The notes: a model not told the origin generated them from the sequence alone. A stretch of DNA of 64,000 bases from Anaerotignum sp. MB30-C6 (GCF_030908465.1 NZ_CP133078.1:3038001-3102000), one strand, 5' to 3'; shown: positions 16,682 through 26,238, counted from the first letter of the stretch. Made by a program: numbers and translations.

Positions 16682-17299
16682 CTATTCTTTTTCAAATAAC
16701 TGTTTCCAACCAGAACGCAAACATTTCGTAATGACTTCCACATGCCTCAGGGCTGCCTCTTCAGATTTTTCGTGGGTAATCATATGGATAAAAAAGTCTA
16801 CTTGGGTGTGGGTAACCCAATGAATCATATAGTTATCAAGCTTAGGTACATTTTTCTCCAAAGCCATGTGATCCGCCAACCCCCGATAGTACTTTTCCGT
16901 AATCTCCACAAATTGATCAATGAATTTTTCAAATTTTGAACCTTGTGCCTTCTTAATTAAAAGTAAAAATCCATCATAATGCTTGTACATACAACAAACA
17001 ATTTTTTTTGTAATTTCAAAATGGTCTGTATACCCATCTGCCCCCATGGTTCCAGTATTTAACTGGCTTCGTTCCTTTTCAAAATACTGATTTATAGTTT
17101 TATATAGTTCTTTCAGCGGCGTTTCAACAAGACAAGCAAATAAGTCTTCCTTATTTTCAAAGAAAAAATATAAGGCTCCCGTGGTAACCTCTGCATTTTT
17201 GCAAATATTGCGAAGGGAGGCTTGCATATACCCTTTTTCCAAAAACTCCTTTTTTGCTTTTTCAATCAACCGTTCCCTTGTCTCTTTTTCGTTTTTCAA
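16682..17299 (-). CDS. TetR/AcrR-family transcriptional regulator
   Basis: The 205-residue protein has the TetR N-terminal DNA-binding domain (about 7-55) with TRERLIEKAKKEFLEKGY and helix-turn-helix residues EVTTGALYFFFENKEDLF. The C-terminal ligand domain is not assignable. A TTG at 17299, five bases after CGGAGGTG, is the best start; the upstream ATG at 17332 lacks a site and overlaps the probable operator. A consensus promoter and an ATAAC/GTTAT inverted repeat lie just upstream, consistent with autoregulation. Confidence 0.85.
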   Translation of the reverse strand: MKNEKETRERLIEKAKKEFLEKGYMQASLRNICKNAEVTTGALYFFFENKEDLFACLVETPLKELYKTINQYFEKERSQLNTGTMGADGYTDHFEITKKIVCCMYKHYDGFLLLIKKAQGSKFEKFIDQFVEITEKYYRGLADHMALEKNVPKLDNYMIHWVTHTQVDFFIHMITHEKSEEAALRHVEVITKCLRSGWKQLFEKE

Positions 17300-17325
17300 T
17301 GGGCACCTCCGATCAAAATGACAAC

Positions 17326-17338
17326 ATAACACCGTTAT
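17326..17338. promoter_or_regulatory. Candidate TetR operator
   Basis: Inverted repeat ATAAC-acc-GTTAT lies just downstream of the predicted transcription start of the TetR gene. Assignment to this regulator is inference from position. Confidence 0.4.
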
Positions 17339-17349
17339 CTATTGACTTT

Positions 17350-17378
17350 ATATTATTCCCTTTTATTGGAATTGTCAA
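17350..17378 (-). promoter_or_regulatory. Promoter of the TetR gene
   Basis: Minus-strand TTGACA (17378-17373), 17-base spacer, TAATAT (17355-17350). Confidence 0.75.
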
Positions 17379-17419
17379 TGATGCTACAGAATTATTTCTA
17401 AAATTATGGATTCTAAAGT

Positions 17420-17998
17420 TCAAATGTCTGCCCTTATCTTAATTTTGATCGGAGCACCCAAGTGAGTGACTCTAAACATTAGCAATTCATACAGGTTTGT
17501 GATTTCCAAACCATTTATTTTTGCATAATTGACTGAGTACGCTGTTCCGCCGTTTCCGCCATCATAGTAGCAAATCATTTTATTACACCTGTCTACCATA
17601 TACCAGTTTCCTTCGTGATAGCAACCACATTGAAACTTGGTGTGCAAGGTGATGGCCTCATTACAGTAGGGCAGCAAGTAATCGTAGTAAAGCTCTCTGT
17701 CCTTTTCTCGCCAACGAGAAGCCTGTTCCTCATATGGGATTACTGCGATGAGTTTTATTTGCCTTGGATCTGGGTCATACAAATGGATTACCTTCTTCCT
17801 CGTCAGCACCATTTGGCCTGCCAGTAAATCGAAGCCATAACACGCCCCGAAGTAGAAGGTATCGATACCATTTGCAATTTCCTTGTCAATTTCAGCAAGT
17901 AACCTGTCTTTTAGCCTTACCATTTCTTTCTCTGTTCTGGGTAGCCTTTCGCTCCTATGTCCTGTGAAACAAAGTGAATGTTCCTTGATTGTTTGCAT
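17420..17998 (-). CDS. DUF1273/SLOG-family protein
   Basis: The 192-residue protein opens with LCFTGHRSERLP and continues with a region including FYFGACYGFDLLAGQMVL, the pattern of the DUF1273 (YpsA-like) branch of the SLOG superfamily, a Rossmann-like nucleotide-binding fold. It also has GGNGGTAYSVNYA near the C-terminus. Members are thought to bind nucleotide-derived ligands, but their function is unsettled. The ATG at 17998 follows GGAAGGAGATG. It is transcribed divergently from a small XRE regulator gene 113 bases away. Confidence 0.8.
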   Translation of the reverse strand: MQTIKEHSLCFTGHRSERLPRTEKEMVRLKDRLLAEIDKEIANGIDTFYFGACYGFDLLAGQMVLTRKKVIHLYDPDPRQIKLIAVIPYEEQASRWREKDRELYYDYLLPYCNEAITLHTKFQCGCYHEGNWYMVDRCNKMICYYDGGNGGTAYSVNYAKINGLEITNLYELLMFRVTHLGAPIKIKIRADI

Positions 17999-18111
17999 AA
18001 AACATCTCCTTCCTACAAACACTAATCATATCATTATCTAATGCATTAGTCTATATGTTTAAATAAGTTATTTAATAATATCTTACTATACCGTATGAAA
18101 GGTGTGGTGAT

Positions 18112-18321
18112 ATGAAATTACGAGTTTTAGAAATATTAGATTCCAAAGGGAAAACCAAGTATTGGCTATATAAGCAGATGGGTATGAGTTATCAAAACTT
18201 TAATCGTATGGTGAACAATAAAACCAAGTCCATTAAATTCGATAATCTTGAGGCACTCTGCCAAATCTTAGAATGTACTCCCAATGATATTTTTGAGTTT
18301 CCCAAAGATTTGAACACCTAA
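18112..18321 (+). CDS. Small XRE (Cro/CI-type) helix-turn-helix regulator
   Basis: The 69-residue protein is essentially one helix-turn-helix domain of the short HTH_26 type: KTKYWLYKQMGMSYQNFNRM followed by IKFDNLEALCQILECTPNDI. There is no room for a ligand domain. A GAAAGGTGTGGTGAT leader precedes the ATG. Its place beside the divergent DUF1273 gene suggests local control, but no operator is identified. Confidence 0.85.
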   Translation: MKLRVLEILDSKGKTKYWLYKQMGMSYQNFNRMVNNKTKSIKFDNLEALCQILECTPNDIFEFPKDLNT

Positions 18322-18450
18322 CCGAGAGTTGTTTTCATGCAATTTTATTGGGGTTTGGGCGGTCTCAAAAAGGCATTCTTTTAAGTTTGGGAGAAATGTT
18401 TATTCATTTAGATGGATTTAATCGCTTTTCCTTCCTTTTACGTAAAACGC

Positions 18451-18486
18451 AAAAAAGGCTCTGATTTCTTGTTGAAATCAGAGCCT
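18451..18486 (-). terminator. Minus-strand terminator
   Basis: 13-bp perfect stem (AGGCTCTGATTTC, 18456-18468 with 18474-18486), 5-base loop, then TTTTT on the minus strand only. It lies about 150 bases after the tRNA-Arg gene, beyond a nearer terminator, so it may serve as a backup or end an unannotated small RNA from 18487-18586. Confidence 0.85.
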
Positions 18487-18586
18487 CGCTTACATTTTAT
18501 TCTGTTTTCTGAGTGGCACCCTTTTCTACAAAATCGCAGCCATTCTCTAATGGCTCTAAAGTCCCTTAAACACTGGATTTGTGAAC

Positions 18587-18633
18587 AAAAAGCTGCAGTA
18601 TTCTGTCTTAAAAAACAGAATACTGTAGCTTTT
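18587..18633 (-). terminator. Terminator of tRNA-Arg
   Basis: Long hairpin (18588-18606 with 18615-18633, one internal mismatch, core CAGTATTCTGT) begins a few bases after the tRNA 3' end and is followed by CTTTTTG on the minus strand. Confidence 0.8.
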
Positions 18634-18639
18634 AACTGC

Positions 18640-18713
18640 TGTCCCAGACAGGAGTCGAACCTGCGGCCTTCCCCTTAGGAGGGGGACGCTCTATCCAGCT
18701 GAGCTACTGAGAC
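18640..18713 (-). tRNA. tRNA-Arg (anticodon CCT)
   Basis: A full cloverleaf can be drawn: acceptor GTCTCAG/CTGGGAC, D-arm GCTC/GAGC, anticodon stem TCCCC/GGGGA with loop CTCCTAA, T-arm GCAGG-TTCGACT-CCTGT and discriminator A. The anticodon CCT reads AGG. The 3' CCA is not encoded. Confidence 0.95.
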
Positions 18714-18873
18714 ATTTTGAAAGGATTGTATTTGAAATCTTGAAGTCTTCATGGCAAGGCATGATCTTTTACCACTACCAAAAAGCTTTTCATCTGCAAA
18801 AACAGTCCTTCTCTATTTTATGCTTATCCCCTGTAACAGTCAAGTAGTTTTATTCTGCAACAGGGGACTTTTT

Positions 18874-20223
18874 TTATTGAAGTTTATCTTCTATGAAGGA
18901 AGCCAGCTTTTTTGCTTCCTTTTCCATAACCTCTTTGTCTTTACCTTCAATCATAACACGAACCAAAGGCTCTGTACCCGAGGTACGAATTAACACCCTG
19001 CCATCGCCAGAAAATTTCTCTTGTAAGGCTTCAATGGCCGACTTGATTTCCGGCACATCCATATAATCGTTCTTTCTTGCATTGTTGACACGGGCATTCA
19101 CCAAAACTTGGGGCAAAATTTCCATAACCTTCGCTAGTTCAGAGGCTTTTTTTCCACTACGCTTCATGACAGATAAAAGCTTGATTGCCGTTAAGATGCC
19201 GTCACCCGTTGTATTGTAGTCAAGGAAGATGATGTGGCCAGACTGTTCTCCGCCCAAGTTATAATCTTCCGCCAGCATACGCTCCAAAACATATCTGTCT
19301 CCTACATTAGCCTGTAAAATAGAAATATCATTTTCCCGCCCCATCATGGTCAACCCAAGGTTAGACATAACCGTTCCTACAATGGTGTTATTTTTCAATG
19401 TCCCCCGGGCTTTCATTGCGCTACCACAAATAGCCAGAATCTTATCTCCATCAATTAATTCGCCATTCTCATCCACCGCCAAACAGCGATCCGCATCTCC
19501 ATCAAAGGCAAACCCAATATCTGCACCATTTTCTTTCACAAATGCTACCAAATCTTCCAAATGGGTAGAACCACATTTATCGTTAATATTCGTTCCATCG
19601 GGCTCATTATGAATAATGCAAAGCTCAGCCTCTAAATCTAACATGGTAATGGGTGCAGCTTTATAGGCTGCGCCGTTGGCACAATCCAAAGCAACCTTTA
19701 GCCCTTTAAACCGCTCCTTTGTGGTTCCTCTTAAAAATGCAATATAATCATCCAGGGCATCCTCTGCATAAGATTTTGTTCCAATGCCATTGCCTGTGGG
19801 GCAAGGCAAAACCTCTGTACGACTTAAGAGAATATCTTCAATTTCTTCTTCTAGTTCATCACTTAATTTATACCCTTGGTCACTGAAAAATTTAATGCCG
19901 TTATACTCCACTGGATTATGGGATGCAGAGATCATAACTCCTGCGTCCAAACGATAATGGCGTACCAAATATGCTACGGCTGGCGTAGGAATGACCCCTG
20001 CAACTACCGCATGAGCACCTACGGAACATATCCCTGCAATCAAAGCCGCCTCCAGCATATCCCCACTGATGCGTGTATCCATAGCAACCAGAATTCTTGG
20101 TGCGTGTTTTTTTTCTTTAGTCAAAACATACGCCCCTGCACGACCAAGCTGATATGCCAACTCACCCGTCAACTCTGTATTGGCAACACCTCTTACACCA
20201 TCAGTTCCAAATAATTTTCCCAT
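18874..20223 (-). CDS. glmM: Phosphoglucosamine mutase
   Basis: The 449-residue protein has the standard length and motifs of GlmM: N-terminal MGKLFGTDGVRG, the phosphoserine loop GVMISASHNPVEYNG (about 96-110), the metal-binding DGDADR and the sugar-phosphate loop RTSGTEPLVRVM. It converts glucosamine-6-phosphate to glucosamine-1-phosphate for UDP-GlcNAc synthesis. GGAGGAAATAG precedes the ATG. It is the third gene of the conserved cdaA-cdaR-glmM operon, in which GlmM binds and modulates the diadenylate cyclase in other Firmicutes. Confidence 0.97.
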   Translation of the reverse strand: MGKLFGTDGVRGVANTELTGELAYQLGRAGAYVLTKEKKHAPRILVAMDTRISGDMLEAALIAGICSVGAHAVVAGVIPTPAVAYLVRHYRLDAGVMISASHNPVEYNGIKFFSDQGYKLSDELEEEIEDILLSRTEVLPCPTGNGIGTKSYAEDALDDYIAFLRGTTKERFKGLKVALDCANGAAYKAAPITMLDLEAELCIIHNEPDGTNINDKCGSTHLEDLVAFVKENGADIGFAFDGDADRCLAVDENGELIDGDKILAICGSAMKARGTLKNNTIVGTVMSNLGLTMMGRENDISILQANVGDRYVLERMLAEDYNLGGEQSGHIIFLDYNTTGDGILTAIKLLSVMKRSGKKASELAKVMEILPQVLVNARVNNARKNDYMDVPEIKSAIEALQEKFSGDGRVLIRTSGTEPLVRVMIEGKDKEVMEKEAKKLASFIEDKLQ

Positions 20224-20242
20224 TTTCTATTTCCTCCAACAA

Positions 20243-21514
20243 TTACGATTCGTTATCAGGTACAACCGCATCCTCCGCTATGACAACAACAATATAAGCG
20301 TTTCCAGCGGTTATGCCTTCTGGCAAATCCAACTGGATGGGAACTTTATGTTGACCCACAGGAAGACCACTTACGTCTACAATACCTTCTAAAGTACTTT
20401 CATTGATACTATCTAAAATCACCTCTTCACCGGTAATGCTAACCTTAACGCTACCGCTGATTGCATAGCTCTTTCCACTCTCTCCGCCACTTATACTCAA
20501 CTGATCAGAATGCACTGTGAACTCACGACTATTGACACCTGAAATTTGTACGTTTACCTGAATGGTAAGGCTATTTGCATCCTTTGCTGTTACCCCTTCG
20601 GGCAGATAGTTAGCCACAGCAAAACTCTTTCTCACATCATCACGACTTGCTGAAATATCGATGTCTGGTAATTGCACATAACTAAGGTCGGCTAGCAGTT
20701 CAGGTGCACCGATTATCTCTATGTTTTGGGGTGTACAAATTGTTTCACCCAACTCATACCCCTGGGCGGGTGTACCAGATATATTCACTTTAATGGGAAT
20801 CACTTTTGCATTCAAGGCATGATACGTTACAGTAACTTCCGACATGCTTAGCTTCACACCCTTTACGGGTGTCCCGTTCACATCATAGGCAATAAGCTTT
20901 GCCCCAAGTTGGATATTGCCAACAACATCTTGCGCATTCACGCCTCCACGAACGGCTACAACCTGCTCTACCACAGAGGCAGGCCCTGAAACCTTAACGG
21001 TATCTGCACTTAGGATAGGCTCCGCATATAAAGCGTCTTTTGGCAGTTCTCCATTCATTACCACCTCAATGGGCAGCGATTTACTGGCTATTCTTTCAAT
21101 GTACACATCAACGGATGTGGGGACTTTGCTTACAATATTGTATCCCGTATAACCGCCTAACATCTCAACATCAACAGGTAAGGAAATGCTATCCCCATCC
21201 ATAGCATTGGATAAACCTGATAAGTTAACAGAAACCTGAAGCCAATCGTTAGACTGGTTCAAGCGGTCCAAGGCCGTTCTTTGGGCCTTAATTTTAATAT
21301 TCACTTTCGTTGCGGCCAAATCCTCCGCATTTTTCACCGTCAGCCCCCGGTCTGTCAAAACATCCATTTGCTCTAGGGTAATGTATTTGGAATAGGTTCT
21401 GGTATCCACAGGCTGATTAATATTAATTACCATAAACCACATAATCACAGCTATGGCAATAGAAAGCAGTTTCCATCCCAAATCCTTCATCAGCATTTCT
21501 TGAAACATCTTCAT
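20243..21514 (-). CDS. cdaR: YbbR-domain regulator of diadenylate cyclase
   Basis: The 423-residue protein has one N-terminal transmembrane helix (about 13-30, LGWKLLSIAIAVIMWFMV) and a large extracytoplasmic part made of YbbR repeats, recognisable from recurring segments such as LPIEVVMNGELPKDA and IPIKVNISGTPAQGYELGE. In Firmicutes CdaR interacts with CdaA and modulates c-di-AMP synthesis. The start codon overlaps the cdaA stop by four bases, a sign of translational coupling. glmM follows 19 bases later. Confidence 0.95.
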   Translation of the reverse strand: MKMFQEMLMKDLGWKLLSIAIAVIMWFMVININQPVDTRTYSKYITLEQMDVLTDRGLTVKNAEDLAATKVNIKIKAQRTALDRLNQSNDWLQVSVNLSGLSNAMDGDSISLPVDVEMLGGYTGYNIVSKVPTSVDVYIERIASKSLPIEVVMNGELPKDALYAEPILSADTVKVSGPASVVEQVVAVRGGVNAQDVVGNIQLGAKLIAYDVNGTPVKGVKLSMSEVTVTYHALNAKVIPIKVNISGTPAQGYELGETICTPQNIEIIGAPELLADLSYVQLPDIDISASRDDVRKSFAVANYLPEGVTAKDANSLTIQVNVQISGVNSREFTVHSDQLSISGGESGKSYAISGSVKVSITGEEVILDSINESTLEGIVDVSGLPVGQHKVPIQLDLPEGITAGNAYIVVVIAEDAVVPDNES

Positions 21515-22365
21515 TTATCCTGCCTTCCTTTCCAAAAAGAGAGTTTCTTTTTGCCTACTTTCTTGGTTTGTGAAAGCATTGTTCTTAATTGATCCATGGT
21601 CAAATCTCGATAGAGTACACCACCCCTTGCCAAGGAAATATATCCTGTCTCTTCGGATACAACAATGACATAAGCGTCAGATACCTCGCTGGCACCAATG
21701 GCAGCACGATGTCTGGTACCCAGCTCCATACTGATATCGTTGCTATCTGTCAGGGGCAAGAAGCAGGTTGCCGCCGCTACACGGTTTCTTCGAATAATAA
21801 CGGCACCATCATGCAGTGGTGTGTTATGCTCAAAGATATTGATTAAAAGCTGACTAGAGATTACTGCGTCAATGGGGATACCCGTTCTTTCCAAGTCTCC
21901 CAAAGGAACCTCCTGCTCAATCAAAATCAAAGCCCCAGTCTTCGAAACTCCCATTTTATCCACAGCTTTTATGATCTCATCCACAGTACGGGTAGACGCC
22001 TTTTGGTTCCCCTCTTCCTCCGTACGGATAAAGTAAGAAAAGAATTGTCCCTTTCCCAGCTGTTCCAAAGCTTTTCTAAGCTCTGGCTGGAACACAACGA
22101 TGACGGCAATAATACCAACGGAAATGGTATTGGACAATATCCAAAGAATGGTGTTTAGTTGCAAAATGGTTGCCACTGCTGCCAAGGCAAGAATCACCAA
22201 AATACCTTTAAACAAAACCCAAGCTCTTGTTTCCTTAATCCAGAAAATAATTTTATAAATAATATAGGCAACAATGAGAATATCTAAAATATCAGAAAAG
22301 CCCACAGATGGCCGAACAAACCCTGTGATCCCCACGTTGTCTATAAAATTTTTAAATGCCTCCAT
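21511..22365 (-). CDS. cdaA: Diadenylate cyclase, membrane type
   Basis: The 284-residue protein has three N-terminal transmembrane helices (between about 22 and 95) and a DisA_N/DAC domain with the catalytic motifs HDGAVII and GTRHRAAIG. It makes c-di-AMP from two ATP. The ATG at 22365 gives the normal CdaA length. The frame is open another 59 codons upstream, but that stretch starts at or before the predicted promoter and has no CdaA-like features. It is first in the cdaA-cdaR-glmM operon. Confidence 0.95.
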   Translation of the reverse strand: MEAFKNFIDNVGITGFVRPSVGFSDILDILIVAYIIYKIIFWIKETRAWVLFKGILVILALAAVATILQLNTILWILSNTISVGIIAVIVVFQPELRKALEQLGKGQFFSYFIRTEEEGNQKASTRTVDEIIKAVDKMGVSKTGALILIEQEVPLGDLERTGIPIDAVISSQLLINIFEHNTPLHDGAVIIRRNRVAAATCFLPLTDSNDISMELGTRHRAAIGASEVSDAYVIVVSEETGYISLARGGVLYRDLTMDQLRTMLSQTKKVGKKKLSFWKGRQDK

Positions 22366-22539
22366 AAAACACACCCTATTCCCAAGAAACATGATATTCT
22401 TCTTAAAATAACCATATATTAACATGACACCATAGATTTTTATAAAACTGAGAACATTACGTTGTTTGTTAAAATCCATTTCCAGTCTACTTTTATAAAA
22501 AAGCACCCCAAAACCAATTATGTTTCCTCTTGTTTTGTA

Positions 22540-22548
22540 CATATTATA
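22540..22548 (-). promoter_or_regulatory. Extended -10 promoter upstream of cdaA
   Basis: Minus-strand TATAAT at 22548-22543 is preceded by TGC, an extended -10 pattern. The -35 region (TAACAA, 18 bases upstream) is weak. A leader of about 170 bases to the cdaA start codon results. Confidence 0.55.
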
Positions 22549-22652
22549 GCATATAACCTAAAAGATTTGTTATAAAAAATCTATGAAAAAAAAGTCTATA
22601 TATTAATTATAGTAAAAAAAATCATTGAAATGCAAAAAAGAATTTATATGCT

Positions 22653-22692
22653 AAAAAAACACGGAAATCCCTCGTCTAAGATTTCCGTGTTT
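22653..22692 (-). terminator. Terminator of greA-lysS
   Basis: 13-bp stem AAACACGGAAATC (22657-22669 with 22680-22692) followed by a T-run on the minus strand, 21 bases after the lysS stop. Confidence 0.92.
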
Positions 22693-22712
22693 CTTTCTTT
22701 AATTTGGCTTTT

Positions 22713-24215
22713 TTAAAGTGGCCTCATGGTAGGGAATAAAATTACGTCCCTAATAGAAACGGACTCTGTCAATAGCATAACAAAACGGTCAATGCCTACC
22801 CCCAAACCACCGGTAGGAGGCATACCATATTCCAATGCAGTTAAGAAGTCCTCATCAATCATGTTGGCTTCATCATCCCCTGCTGCACGCAACATTTCCT
22901 GATATTCAAAACGTCCACGTTGGTCGATGGGATCGTTTAACTCGGAGTATGCATTTGCATATTCTCTGCCGACGATAAACAATTCAAAGCGATCTGTATA
23001 ATCAGGGTTTTCAGGTTTTCTCTTGGACAAAGGAGAAATTTCCACAGGATAGTCAATGACAAATGTGGGCTGAACCAAGTTCTTTTCAACAAATTCTTCA
23101 AAGAACAGAGACAAAATATCCCCTTTTGCATGACGGTCTTCAAACTGAATATGGCGTTCTTTCGCCAATGCCTTTGCTTCTTCTGTATCCTTAACCAAAT
23201 CAAAATCAATGCCAGCATATTCTTTTACCAACTCAACCATTGTTTTTCTTGCAAAAGGCTGACCTAAATCTAAATCATGGCCACCATACTGAATCTTTGT
23301 TGTACCCAATACTCGTTCTGCAACTGTACGGAACATTTCTTCTGTAATGTCCATCATGCCATTGTAGTCTGTGTATGCCTGATACAACTCCATCAAAGTA
23401 AATTCAGGGTTATGTCTTACAGAAATACCTTCGTTACGGAATACACGACCAATTTCGTATACTCTTTCGAAACCACCAACAATCAGTCGTTTCAACGGTA
23501 GCTCCAAAGCAATACGACAGTACATATCAATGTCCAGTGTATTGTGGTGGGTGACAAAAGGTCTTGCAGAAGCACCACCAACAATGGTCTGTAACACTGG
23601 TGTTTCTACTTCCAAGAAGCCTTTACCGTCCAAAAATCTTCTGATTTCAGTGATGATTTTGGAACGCTTTACAAAGGTGTCTCTAACCTCAGGGTTGACA
23701 ATTAAGTCCATATATCTCTGGCGATAGCGTAATTCCTGATCCTTTAAGCCATGGAACTTTTCGGGTAAAACCTGCAAGCTCTTAGAAAGCAATGTAACTT
23801 CTTTCGCATGCACAGAGATTTCTCCAGTCTTTGTTCGGAAAACAAAGCCCTTAATACCAACAATATCACCAATATCAAATTTTTTAAATGCGGCGTATTC
23901 CTCGTCACCGATATCATTACGGCTCACATAAGACTGCATATTGCCGTTACGATCCTGAATATTGCAAAAAGATGCCTTACCCATGATACGCTTGCTCATC
24001 AAACGGCCTGCAATGGCCACATCTTTACCATCCAATTCATCAAACCCATCTTTTATTTCGTCGCTATGATGGGTCATATCAAATTTTACTATTTCAAAAG
24101 GATTCTTGCCCTCCGCTTGCAACTGTGCCAACTTATCACGACGGATAAGAATCTGCTCGCTTAACTCCTGCTGGGTCAATTCCTTCTCCTGCACGTTTTC
24201 ATTTTGCTCTGCCAC
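22713..24215 (-). CDS. lysS: Lysyl-tRNA synthetase, class II
   Basis: The 500-residue protein has the OB-fold anticodon domain (about 55-165, [20 protein letters not shown]), class II motif 2 with [15 protein letters not shown], and motif 3 [12 protein letters not shown] near the C-terminus. It charges tRNA-Lys. I chose the GTG at 24215 because GGAGG lies eight bases upstream. An ATG 17 codons earlier would leave the greA spacing almost nil and lacks a site. It follows greA by 51 bases, a common pairing in Firmicutes. Confidence 0.97.
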   Translation of the reverse strand: MAEQNENVQEKELTQQELSEQILIRRDKLAQLQAEGKNPFEIVKFDMTHHSDEIKDGFDELDGKDVAIAGRLMSKRIMGKASFCNIQDRNGNMQSYVSRNDIGDEEYAAFKKFDIGDIVGIKGFVFRTKTGEISVHAKEVTLLSKSLQVLPEKFHGLKDQELRYRQRYMDLIVNPEVRDTFVKRSKIITEIRRFLDGKGFLEVETPVLQTIVGGASARPFVTHHNTLDIDMYCRIALELPLKRLIVGGFERVYEIGRVFRNEGISVRHNPEFTLMELYQAYTDYNGMMDITEEMFRTVAERVLGTTKIQYGGHDLDLGQPFARKTMVELVKEYAGIDFDLVKDTEEAKALAKERHIQFEDRHAKGDILSLFFEEFVEKNLVQPTFVIDYPVEISPLSKRKPENPDYTDRFELFIVGREYANAYSELNDPIDQRGRFEYQEMLRAAGDDEANMIDEDFLTALEYGMPPTGGLGVGIDRFVMLLTESVSIRDVILFPTMRPL

Positions 24216-24266
24216 GTTCTTTCCTCCATTCCCGCTTGGCTTTTGTATTTTGCCAATTACACACAT

Positions 24267-24743
24267 TTATCTTTTAATGGATTTTACTTCAAAAATCGCT
24301 TCACCATCGGGCGTATCTATGCTGATTTTTGCACCATTTGCGTGTCCCAACAAAGCCATCCCTACGGGAGATTCATTGGAAATACGCCCATTCATAGGGT
24401 CCGCCTCTGCAGAACCAACGATGGTATATGTCATGATTTCGTCGAATTCTATATCGTAAAGGTCCACTGTGGAACCAAGACTGATTACGTCGTTGGAAAC
24501 ATCTTCGTCATCAATTACCTCTGCATTACGCAGCATTTTTTCAAGAACGACAATTCTTGCTTCGATTTCAGCCTGTTCTTCTTTGGCAGCATCGTATTCC
24601 GCATTTTCAGACAAGTCCCCCTGTCCTCTTGCTTCCTTAATCTTTTCTGCCACTTCTTTTCTTTTGACGGTTTTCAAATTTTCCAGTTCTTCTTCCATCT
24701 TTTTCAAACCATCATAAGTCAAAACAACCTTCTTATCCGCCAT
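24267..24743 (-). CDS. greA: Transcript cleavage factor GreA
   Basis: The 158-residue protein has the GreA coiled coil (about 5-75) with the acidic tip [15 protein letters not shown] and the C-terminal FKBP-like domain ending [18 protein letters not shown]. It rescues backtracked RNA polymerase by stimulating transcript cleavage. The second ATG (24743) gives the canonical N-terminus [13 protein letters not shown] and length. An ATG four codons upstream is possible. It is cotranscribed with lysS downstream. Confidence 0.96.
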   Translation of the reverse strand: MADKKVVLTYDGLKKMEEELENLKTVKRKEVAEKIKEARGQGDLSENAEYDAAKEEQAEIEARIVVLEKMLRNAEVIDDEDVSNDVISLGSTVDLYDIEFDEIMTYTIVGSAEADPMNGRISNESPVGMALLGHANGAKISIDTPDGEAIFEVKSIKR

Positions 24744-24820
24744 GGCCGTTGTCATCTCCCTTTTTTCCCGGAATTATCCGTGTTTTTTGCCCTTCCTTGT
24801 CAAATACTGCATATACAAGG

Positions 24821-24842
24821 AAAAAAGAGGGCCTCGACCCTC
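24821..24842 (-). terminator. Short terminator upstream of greA
   Basis: 5-bp GC-rich stem GAGGG/CCCTC (24838-24842 with 24827-24831) followed by TTTTTT on the minus strand. It probably ends the transcript of the unknown gene at 24913-25845. Confidence 0.65.
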
Positions 24843-24912
24843 AAAATTCATTGATAAATTATATACTACATAAAGAAGGGTTGTCAATGTGTAAAACCCC
24901 AAAATAACGAAA

Positions 24913-25845
24913 TCATCCTTGATTTTTCGCAATTTTCACCCGTTTCCCCAGTGCAGAAAAACCACTTACAGAAAACCCATTCTCTTTTAGCATGAAATAA
25001 ATCTCCCTTGCCTCACCTTCTGGAAAGTTGTTTAACCAAAATCCTCGAAAATCCATGTGACTGATAAATGCCACAGCCTCCGCCCTTCTGCTTTCCAACT
25101 GTTGCCCTGCATAGTGAAAATAAAACCCCTCGGCAACGGCTACGTCCCACCGCCTTTGGGACAGTCTGCGTAAAGCTGGACGATTACCCACAGCATCTAT
25201 ATAAACGGCATATCTTTTTAGTATATGTTCATATCCTGTTTGCTCCATGCCACAGACAATAATGGCATCCGCCTCTGTAAACAAAGGGTTTTTCGGTGAT
25301 GAAAATGTCTCTGTCAGCAAGCCTTTTTCAATATAAAGCTCCTCCTGAAGTCCTTCTAACTCCCCAATATTATCTACAAAAAAGGAAAGATGATTCACAT
25401 AATCCCCCATGCCCGCCAAAATCAAAGGTAAAACATCCATATCGTTTCCGGCAATTAAAAAATGAGCCTCCTCAGGGTTCTTTCCTTGTCTACGCAGTGC
25501 TTCTGCCGCTCCATCAAAGGCAAACAATGCAGCCAAAATTTTCCCTGTGGCAACTGGTAAAATTTTATGGGGAATTTCTCCTTCATAGGGTGCAATCAAA
25601 ATGCCTGCACCTTCTGCAGCCAAAACCTTCACCATAGCCTCTGCCTTTTCCCGCCAAGGTGAGGGCAGTCCCTGCCCTCCGTGAAAAGATAACACGCCAT
25701 ATAGGGTATCGTCTTTTTCATGAATGGTAAAGGGCCTTTTCGAAAGAATGTACTTACTGCGCATCTTTTCCGTTAGAATACTGGTCCAGCGTGGTAACAC
25801 TAATTGCTCCTCTTTTTCCAAATAACGAACCTCAGCTATTTTCAT
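24913..25845 (-). CDS. Protein of unknown function, Rossmann-like
   Basis: The 310-residue protein is soluble, with alternating beta-alpha segments resembling a nucleotide-binding fold: ATGKILAALFAFDGAAEALR, then EEAHFLIAGNDMDVLPLILAG and later DAIIVCGMEQTGYEHILKRY. No complete catalytic motif is evident. The start at 25845 is preceded by AGGGGGAG. It sits upstream of greA-lysS on the same strand but is separated by a short terminator. I do not recognise the family and assign no function. Confidence 0.65.
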   Translation of the reverse strand: MKIAEVRYLEKEEQLVLPRWTSILTEKMRSKYILSKRPFTIHEKDDTLYGVLSFHGGQGLPSPWREKAEAMVKVLAAEGAGILIAPYEGEIPHKILPVATGKILAALFAFDGAAEALRRQGKNPEEAHFLIAGNDMDVLPLILAGMGDYVNHLSFFVDNIGELEGLQEELYIEKGLLTETFSSPKNPLFTEADAIIVCGMEQTGYEHILKRYAVYIDAVGNRPALRRLSQRRWDVAVAEGFYFHYAGQQLESRRAEAVAFISHMDFRGFWLNNFPEGEAREIYFMLKENGFSVSGFSALGKRVKIAKNQG

Positions 25846-26160
25846 ATAGTCTCCCCCTTTTCTAGTCCACGTTATGTATTTCTTGTCATACATTTCCCAT
25901 TTCTTAACCCACTAAAATTTCTTTGAAATCCTTTGCAAAACCTAATCCCCATGGCCAAAAGAAAAATTGTTTGTATATTTGTACAAGTTTACCCTTTTTA
26001 CATCATCCATTTTTTGTATCTAAAATGTTTCCAATTTTTCTTTTTTCATATAATTATATATGTTTGTAAATCAATACAATTACCATATGGTAAAAGTACA
26101 CAAAAAAAAATATTTTATGCTGTTTCAGCCTGTTTTCCAGTAAATATATTTGGTGAATTA
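25846..26160. other. AT-rich intergenic region between divergent genes
   Basis: No gene is seen. The stretch separates the minus-strand unknown gene from the plus-strand pyruvate:ferredoxin oxidoreductase and is strongly AT-rich with long T- and A-tracts. Confidence 0.5.
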
Positions 26161-26189
26161 TTGACAACGACTATCTTATAAATTATCAT
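26161..26189 (+). promoter_or_regulatory. Promoter of pyruvate:ferredoxin oxidoreductase
   Basis: TTGACA at 26161-26166 and TATCAT at 26184-26189 with a 17-base spacer. The start codon lies about 90 bases downstream. Confidence 0.75.
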
Positions 26190-26212
26190 CAAGTTATCAA
26201 AAATGTTTTTAA

Positions 26213-26238
26213 CCTGTATCGAAATTTTTGGATACAGG
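26213..26238 (+). promoter_or_regulatory. Leader hairpin in the nifJ 5' untranslated region
   Basis: Perfect 8-bp stem CCTGTATC (26213-26220) with GATACAGG (26231-26238) falls between promoter and start codon and is followed by CTGTATTTT. It could be a weak attenuator or an mRNA-stabilising hairpin. Confidence 0.5.

Noticed and set aside
18412..18678. Plus-strand frame ending in PRQESNLRPSP
   Set aside because: It overlaps the tRNA-Arg gene in reverse and two terminators; its C-terminal sequence is translated antisense tRNA.
18820..18873. Hairpin CCCCTGT/ACAGGGG next to the glmM stop codon, considered as glmM terminator
   Set aside because: The T-run follows on the plus strand only, so it would not terminate glmM, which is on the minus strand. 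No plus-strand gene ends there.
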